Shown here: positions 58,608 through 64,000 of the stretch, in pieces
Numbering within the stretch: position 1 is the stretch's first letter
Layout of the letters: every line of letters begins with the position of its first letter
Source of the DNA: Glycine soja
Taxonomy: Eukaryota > Streptophyta > Magnoliopsida > Fabales > Fabaceae
Direction of reading: 5' to 3'
Assembly (NCBI RefSeq): GCF_004193775.1
Contig: NC_041003.1
Location: forward strand, 31,424,263 to 31,488,262
DNA length: 64,000 bases
Notes under the pieces: model-generated
What the model was told of the DNA's origin: nothing
Seen by the model: only the letters and a program-made list of their open reading frames with translations
The model's database searches: none
Translations under genes and position numbers: made by a program

Positions 58608-59489
58608 TCATTTCTGACAGTTATAACACTGAATCCCTTTCTTGTTTAATTTCTTCTTGCCCACTTTGTGATTCCCTCCACTTTTCTTGTCAGTTTCTTC
58701 ATTCTGGTTATGATTTCCAGAACTGCTGGAGCCCTCACCTGACCCCTTCCACTTATTGTTCTTTCCCTTTCCCTTTCCCTTCTTATTCTTGCCACCATCA
58801 TAGTTGTTCCCTTTGGTTGTTTGGGCTTGCATAGCTTGCTCAACTGATCTTTGTGAATTTCTTTCATTGAGCCTCATCTTTTGAGCTTCAAGTATTCCTT
58901 GTAGTTCTTCAATCTTCATTTCTTCAAGATTCTGGCCTTGCTCAATTGCCACCACTATATGATCGAATCTTGGTGTCAAGGTTCTTAATACCTTGTCAAT
59001 GATCCCTAAGTCTGATTGCTTGTCACCATATGCATTCATTTGATTTGTAATTGCCAAGATTCGAGAAAAGAACTCACCAATGCTTTCTTGATCACTCATC
59101 TGTAGAAGTTCATACTGCCTTCTCAAGGTCTGTAACTTCACCTTCTTGAGTTTGCTATCCCCTGCATAGGATTTCCCTAGAGTATCCCATGCCTTCTTTG
59201 TAGTATCAGCAGATCTAATTTTCTGAAAATTATCTGCATCTTCACACTGATGAATAATGAACAACGCCTTTGCATCTCTTTTCATCAAATCACGGTGAGC
59301 CACCTTCTGTGCATCAGTTGGGTTCCTATCAGGTTCTTGAACCCCTTCTTGCACCACTTCTGTCACATCTTGAAATCGAAAGATTACCTTCATCTGAGCA
59401 CACCAATCATCATAGTTCTTGCCTTTGAGAACAGGCATAGATGCTGAAAAATTTCCATTCGAGGAAGCCATCTCAATTTCAGTATCCAA
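58608..59489 (-). pseudogene. Copia gag
   Basis: 293 codons. The core words are LKGKNYDDWCAQMKVIFRFQ, AWDTLGKSYAGDSKLKKVKL, RRQYELLQMSDQESIGEFFS and IDKVLRTLTPRFDHIV, then a lysine-rich tail and zinc knuckle CYNCQK. A TGA at 58608-58610 replaces the usual Trp (TGG) inside the knuckle; the frame continues GHFADEC toward protease. Without that single change gag and protease would be one frame. Confidence 0.9.
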
Positions 59490-59519
59490 GGATCTTGAAC
59501 TTCTGCTCTAGATGCCAGT

Positions 59520-59747
59520 TGTTGAAACAAGTAAAGCTCTTCATACACACTCACACTATGCACTCACTCACTCTATGTTAGAGAATAAGAGAGGATGAAA
59601 GAATTGATTGAGAAAATAGAGGGAACTTAGAATTCTGAATAAAACTTCTGCACTCTTTATACACTGCACATATAGCTATAACAACCTTCATAGCTGTCAA
59701 ACTAACTAACTCCTAACTAACTTACTGAATTACAGCATACATCAACT
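59520..59747 (-). repeat. 5' LTR of the copia element
   Basis: 228 bp. The outermost bases read CATCAACT rather than CATCAACA, so the terminal dinucleotide is mutated, yet the GCATC duplication follows directly. Confidence 0.85.
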
Positions 59748-60192
59748 GCATCATCACAAGAGTATCAACTATACTTTCCAGTACTCTAACCATTGGAATC
59801 TTTATTTAACAATAAATAAATAATATAGAACAATCAAACATGGACATGGAGATGTTATTGAACAATTGCCCCCAACGAAAGTTCAGTAATGGAGTGTTTC
59901 CTTTCTACCCCTCTTCACTTTTCAGGTAAACAGGCATAATAATGGAGTAAGGGTCTCTTCCCTATCACCCCTACTCTCTTTCTTTCCCCCTTCAGTCCAA
60001 ATCAAAAACAAAATATGATAAAATGAAGCAGTCCGAACCTAAAAATTGGAGTTACTAAACAATAGCTCCCAATTAAAGTTCTATTGTTGTCCTTTCCATC
60101 CTGAAGATTATGCTTACCTTGCATTCTAAATCAGTTGCTGCAAATTTCCAAGTAACAATGTTGCTTCTATCTAGCTTTCAGAGCAGCAAGAA

Positions 60193-61072
60193 CTGTTGAC
60201 AATGAATTGCTAATGTTATGGCTGTAGAAAGCATTTAAAATAAATAGTAGTTTAGCAATTTCATGTTTCTTTAACAGAAAGAAATTTCAGGGGAAAAAAG
60301 GAAGAAAATTATAACTAAATCTGAAAGTTACATGGCAATAATATGAAACTATATGTCATGTCATACACACACAATACAAACAGTGGTCAAACATGGCTCG
60401 GTCATTGGTCCTAGTCATTGCACATGTTGGGACTCCCCACAGTTAAAAATGAGATGGGGAGTGCTACTATTCACAACCCACAACCAAGACTAAATCAATC
60501 TTGTAATTGACACAACAGGATACATAAATTGTCGTTCAGAAATCATAAATCAATAGTATCTCACACCCCCCACAGTTCCAAACAAAAATTAGGGACCAAA
60601 TAGAGATGGCAAGCTTCCAATGGTGGATCTTCATTAAGACCAAAGGGTAGATGCCTCATCCAGCTTTGACTCAAACAAATTCCATTCAGACGAACTAATA
60701 ATCTCTTATAATTCCTAGCAATTGGCAGGTGCTTGATTTAATGTGGCTTATGGAACTGATTCACGAGGACAAACCATATAAATTATTTCCAATAACAATA
60801 TTGTTATATTTTCAATCAATTTTAAAACCATTTGTCTAATTGCCTCACATCCTCGGTTCTTCTCTCCTCTTTGTTTTAACAGAACTGAACTGAAACTGGA
60901 TGATGGTACAAACTGCCAACCTTAATTATTTTTAATGAAAAAATTTCCTCATGTACATGTTTTTTTATGGAACTATATTTGAAAATAATTGTTTTTCTAA
61001 CTTCTTTTTCTACATTTTTCTAAAGAAAAAACAATAATAAAGTATTTCTAGAAGAAGGAAACATCTACTCAC
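60193..61072. other. Interval between ARIA and COX10 relics
   Basis: No exon of either gene is recognised. By position it holds lost or intronic parts of both: upstream ARIA sequence and the COX10 3' end. AT-rich, no repeat structure seen. Confidence 0.4.
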
Positions 61073-62655
61073 AGTCATAAGCCAAGAACCCCAAAGGGAT
61101 TAGATACATAGAGTTCCTTAAAGCCATCAATGTTGTTCTATGCCCAGATGCATCAGCAAGAGAGTACATCTTAAACCTAAATTTGCAACAGAAGCACACA
61201 CGTGTCAATAAGTAAAGGAGATTGTGTAGTTTGGAGCATGAGTAATTGAATGAAAAATTTATTAATAGTGTAGTCATCCACCATGTGCAGCAATCAACAC
61301 ATCAAATCAACATGTTTAATGAGCACAATTTGTATGTTAAATGTTCTTATAAAAAAAATTCTAGGTCCTTGCAGTTTAGATCATAATTGAGTCCCCATAA
61401 TTTCAGAAAAAAAATGTTATATTGATATCCTGAATCAGACATGGCATTAGAGTTATTAAGTTCTTTGTTTATATGAACAAGGACTTTAGGCAAACATTGA
61501 CTAGACAAACAATATGAATATCCACCACTTAAAACAAATATTATATTATAGAGCACCAAAATAGTTGTATGAAAAAAAATTGTCACTATAAACAAAGATA
61601 TAAGAACATACCCTCTAGCAGCATAGTCATCATGACACAAATAGGCTAGGGCCATAAAGTGTGGTACTTGCCAAAAATACAAAGCAATTGGAAGAATCAT
61701 TGCATTTAGTGAAATATCATTAGAAGCTGTAGCCCATCTGAAAATCAACAAAAAAAGGTGAAGAAGGGCAAAAAATACACATGCACATGCCTATACACAT
61801 GGTGAATGAAGTGAGACAACATGAGTAAAGAAAAAAGGAAAAATAGAGCGATACTAATTCCACTTCAAAAGAATTGAAACTCATTTTTAGGTAGTTAGGG
61901 ATTGAATTACATGATCTTTCAACATTTCACTCATGAATCTCATTGGACTAAAAAAGAGGGGTGGGGGGTGGGGGAGGGGTTAAGATTTAGAATAACTCTG
62001 CCAAATATTTAAAACTAATAATACTTTGACCAATACAAAGTCATTAAATCACTTGGATAAAATTCGTCTCTGGCAATGGAAATTTAACGCACACAAAATA
62101 CCAACATGTAAAATATTGAGTCAAGTCGTATCAATCTTGTGTGGAACAACTTAATTTCATAGGGATTTTACATTGCACATGGTAAAAAAAGAAAAATTAA
62201 ACAATAGTTACATATATTCCTAAAGCATTCTGAAATTTGCAATACATAGGAAAGCCAAAACAATTGTACATAATTTTACCAAAAAAGTGGTGGAATAACA
62301 CCGACAACAGCTCCCAACTATGTATTTACGGGATGAATCTGCTTCAAGGGTGTATGTACAAATGCATATAGAATTAGGTTGGAAGCAGCAAGCCCAACAA
62401 CTAACATATTAGTCTGGAATAACCTTGTCACAAAGAAACAATGTTAGTCCCTCAACTCAAAGAACATTAAACATTTGATAAGAAATCCATTCATAGGTTT
62501 ACAAGTTACACTAGAAAAGCATTAATTCAAACAACAAAGTACACAAATTTGTTTCAATACATGCACAACTAGTAGAGTCGTACCAGCTAATCCAACAGAG
62601 GATGCCCAGCCAACAACATGAAATATTGTGATGCGTCCGGAGGGTAGTGGCCTTC
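61073..62655 (-). pseudogene. COX10: COX10 (heme O synthase) fragment
   Basis: Heme O synthase farnesylates heme B in the mitochondrial inner membrane for cytochrome oxidase. Exons in order: 62584-62655 (RPLPSGRITIFHVVGWASSV), 62280-62413 (NMLVVGLAASNLILYAFVHT, then PLKQIHPVNT), 61612-61737 (WATASNDISLNAMILPIALY, FWQVPHFMALAYLCHDDYAA) and 61073-61176 (KMYSLADASGHRTTLMALRN, YLIPLGFLAYD). Splice borders are mostly canonical. Lesions: a TAG where the Trp after PVNT is expected, and a frame loss at the joint of the second and third exons (LF then stop for LLG). N-terminal exons are cut off by a CACTA end at 62656 and the last exons are absent. A relic of the gene, with the active copy presumably elsewhere. 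Confidence 0.88.
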
Positions 62656-62859
62656 CACTACAAAAAAAAAACGTATTTCCGACGTTCAAAAACATCAAAA
62701 ATCTGTTGGCAATTCAAAATTTCCGGTGGACAAAAATCCGTTGGAAGAATGGTCGCAAGAAATTTTAATCGGCGAACAGCAATCTATAGGACAAAATTAT
62801 CTGTCGGAAATTTCCCACAAATAATGTCTGACGAAAAATCTTATTTTATATAGAATTTA

Positions 62860-63599
62860 TTATTTCAACTGTTTTTCATTTTTTTATCATTTATCATTGA
62901 TAATTTAGAAATTATTTTATGTATTTATATTATTTACCGTAAAAATTTGAATTAATACATACTTATAATTAACGAAATAGTGAAATTGATAAATCCAAAA
63001 TAGAGTAAAATAAATCATTATGTTAAATTGAAAACAAATGTAAAAGAAAAACACAATGTAATATGTCAATGGTGATTGTCAATAATAATTTTGTGTAGCT
63101 AAGTCAGTAATCAAAACAGTCATTAGGAGAGTGCCTCTATAGGTCATCATGTTGATGCTACTGGTGAGGTTGTTGTTGTTGATGAATAATGTTCTGCACT
63201 TTAGAAGGTAGGAACTGAAGGACAACTGACTGAAAATACACATCTCCTCCTTTGATTGACACAACTCCTCCCTTAGTCAGTTAATCTTTGTAGCATCTTC
63301 AGCGCGACTGGAAGATCCTTACGTATGCTGCATGAAGCTGTCATTTCCGCATTTATAAGTATGAGTAAGGTCTTAAGTACCATAAAGACGTCCCTTACAC
63401 TTTGGTCCCGCAACTACAACCCAACACCGACTCCTAAATCTTTGTTCTTCAGCTGGGTCTAAATGAGTGAGTTGTTACTCACTAACACTTGATGCAGCAT
63501 CAGACCTAGCTTGAGATAGTCTAGCCTCAAATTCTTCTTGTCATTCATAAATAGTTATTATTTAATAAATATAATAAACATTTTAAAGAATTAAAAAAA
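62860..63599. other. Internal CACTA stretch, little recognised
   Basis: AT-rich at first, then from about 63100 text that may be coding on the minus strand but gives only short frames. By position it could hold the C-terminal part of the transposase-like protein. Confidence 0.35.
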
Positions 63600-63995
63600 T
63601 ATGTAAGATAATGGTCTAGCATGTGTCTGCCTAGATCTATCATTGACAAATAGACCAGTATCCCTTTTGTAAATGAGTTTGCTGGAAGACCTCATCTACA
63701 TATACAAATCGACCAAGCTCCTCTGATTATTAACAAACATTATAAAATAAAAATTAAGTGGTAAATTAAACAAGTATAAACAAGTATCTATTATAATTTT
63801 AATGTACATACCAAGCAAATGTTGTGATCCTGCAAGCTAATAGAACCACCTGTGTGCATACATCCACCATTTTCAGATGCCCAATTTTTTTGGCCTGTAC
63901 ACACTTGGAACGATACTCAAGTGCATTCTAATGTGATAACAGATCGTTCCAAGCATGATCTCCAATCTAATATGACTTTTTATTTTCATTTCGGG
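63600..63995 (-). pseudogene. En/Spm-type transposase fragment
   Basis: On the minus strand the frame near 63820-63970 reads ASENGGCMHTGGSISLQDHN, and that near 63610-63725 reads EELGRFVYVDEVFQQTHLQK, then, after a 1-base shift, TGLFVNDRSRQTH. These match the conserved plant En/Spm (Ptta) domain of the form GGSxSHTGGS...ELGRPPxxxEVFxxTH...DGxFVDERS. An intron may separate the two parts. It supports the call of a CACTA element here. Confidence 0.72.
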
Positions 63996-64000
63996 CATCC

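Larger units (their letters stand above)
55172..59747 (-). mobile_element. Nearly full-length copia element
   Basis: LTRs at 55172-55428 and 59520-59747 begin TGTTGRAACAAG on the + strand. The duplication GCATC lies at 55167-55171 and 59748-59752. Polypurine tract GAATTAAGGAGGGA precedes the left-hand (3') LTR in minus sense. The primer site near 59505-59518 reads TGGCATCTAGAGC, a variant of the tRNA-Met site. The left LTR has a 29-base insertion near 55305. All expected parts, gag, protease, integrase, RT and RNase H, are present with one stop and about four frameshifts. It sits in an intron of the ARIA relic. Confidence 0.92.
54296..60192 (-). pseudogene. ARIA: ARIA/ABAP1-type armadillo-repeat gene fragment
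   Basis: Five exons are readable in order: 60118-60192, 54999-55106 (VHIVQTGVVQPLIEMLQSPD and VQLREMSAFALGRLA), 54718-54831 (GIAHNGGLVPLLKLLDSKNG), 54523-54591 (DNASDFIRVGGIQRLQDGEF) and 54296-54353 (ATIDCVAKSLKRLEEKIHDR). These match the late armadillo repeats and the linker before the BTB domain in ARIA/ABAP1 proteins, which are nuclear regulators. Lesions: the first exon has a stop and a 1-base deletion before FAATDLECK, and the exon ending at 54999 has lost its donor (CAG to TAG). Front armadillo repeats and the BTB domain are absent. A copia element occupies the first intron. This is a relic, not a gene. Confidence 0.85.
62656..64000 (-). mobile_element. Second CACTA element, left end (continues beyond window)
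   Basis: Begins CACTACAAAAAAAAAACG at 62656, directly at a codon of COX10, with the 3 bases TTC before it as the likely duplication. Near 62660-62840 there are CGACG, TCCGGTGGACAAAAATCCG and similar subterminal words. A transposase-like exon lies at 63600-63995. The other end lies outside the window. Confidence 0.75.

Noticed and set aside
61073..62655. Functional COX10 gene
   Set aside because: An in-frame stop replaces a conserved Trp, the joint of two exons loses frame, and both ends of the gene are absent.
1..64000. tRNA, rRNA or snoRNA genes
   Set aside because: I looked for cloverleaf B-box text and rRNA words and saw none outside primer sites of retrotransposons; no program was run.

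Overview
This is repeat-rich plant nuclear DNA. The element families suggest a legume, most likely soybean or a close Glycine relative. That is an inference from element style: Ogre/Tat retrotransposons with a dual RNase H, Tgm-like CACTA elements, and LTRs studded with GTAATCGATTAC. I see no intact cellular gene, no tRNA or rRNA gene, and almost every coding stretch carries stops or frameshifts. It reads like pericentromeric or otherwise gene-poor chromatin. || Layout. Bases 1467-46116 look like one old Mutator-like element (MULE) blown open by insertions. Inverted, related ends lie at 1467-1658 and 45941-46116. Between them, on the minus strand and in the expected order, are the N-terminal part (42747-43820), the rear of the catalytic region with the SWIM zinc finger (8871-9574) and the C-terminal tail (2160-2984) of a MULE transposase. 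Inside it sit: a 5.9-kb deleted Ogre element (2985-8865, duplication GTCAG); a large decayed Ogre element (11815 to about 35535) carrying ORF1, gag, protease with G-patch, RT, two RNase H domains and integrase; within that Ogre, a solo LTR (12986-13958), an Athila-type fragment (18384-19957) and a young non-autonomous gypsy element (27232-33715); then a copia gag fragment (35536-37815); an Ogre LTR piece in the opposite orientation (37820-42741) that is itself split by a CACTA element (38337-42647) carrying exons of a NIMA-related kinase; and a SIRE-like solo LTR (43985-45391). || To the right, a deleted copia element (46648-50526) is followed by about 3 kb with no recognised gene. Next comes a fragment of an armadillo-repeat gene of the ARIA/ABAP1 type (54296-60192) holding a nearly full-length copia element (55172-59747) in an intron. 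Then comes a fragment of COX10, heme O synthase (61073-62655), cut by the terminus of a second CACTA element that runs off the window with a recognisable transposase exon. || Most unusual observation. The tandem arrays beside the polypurine tract of both Ogre elements (4357-4965 and 14190-15040) consist of short hairpins whose two arms change together: GCAGA/TCTGC, GCGGA/TCCGC and GTAGA/TCTAC at the same place, and AGGAC/GTCCT versus AAGAC/GTCTT. This looks like selection for, or a mechanism maintaining, an RNA or DNA fold. All identities quoted are by eye; no alignment or database search was run.
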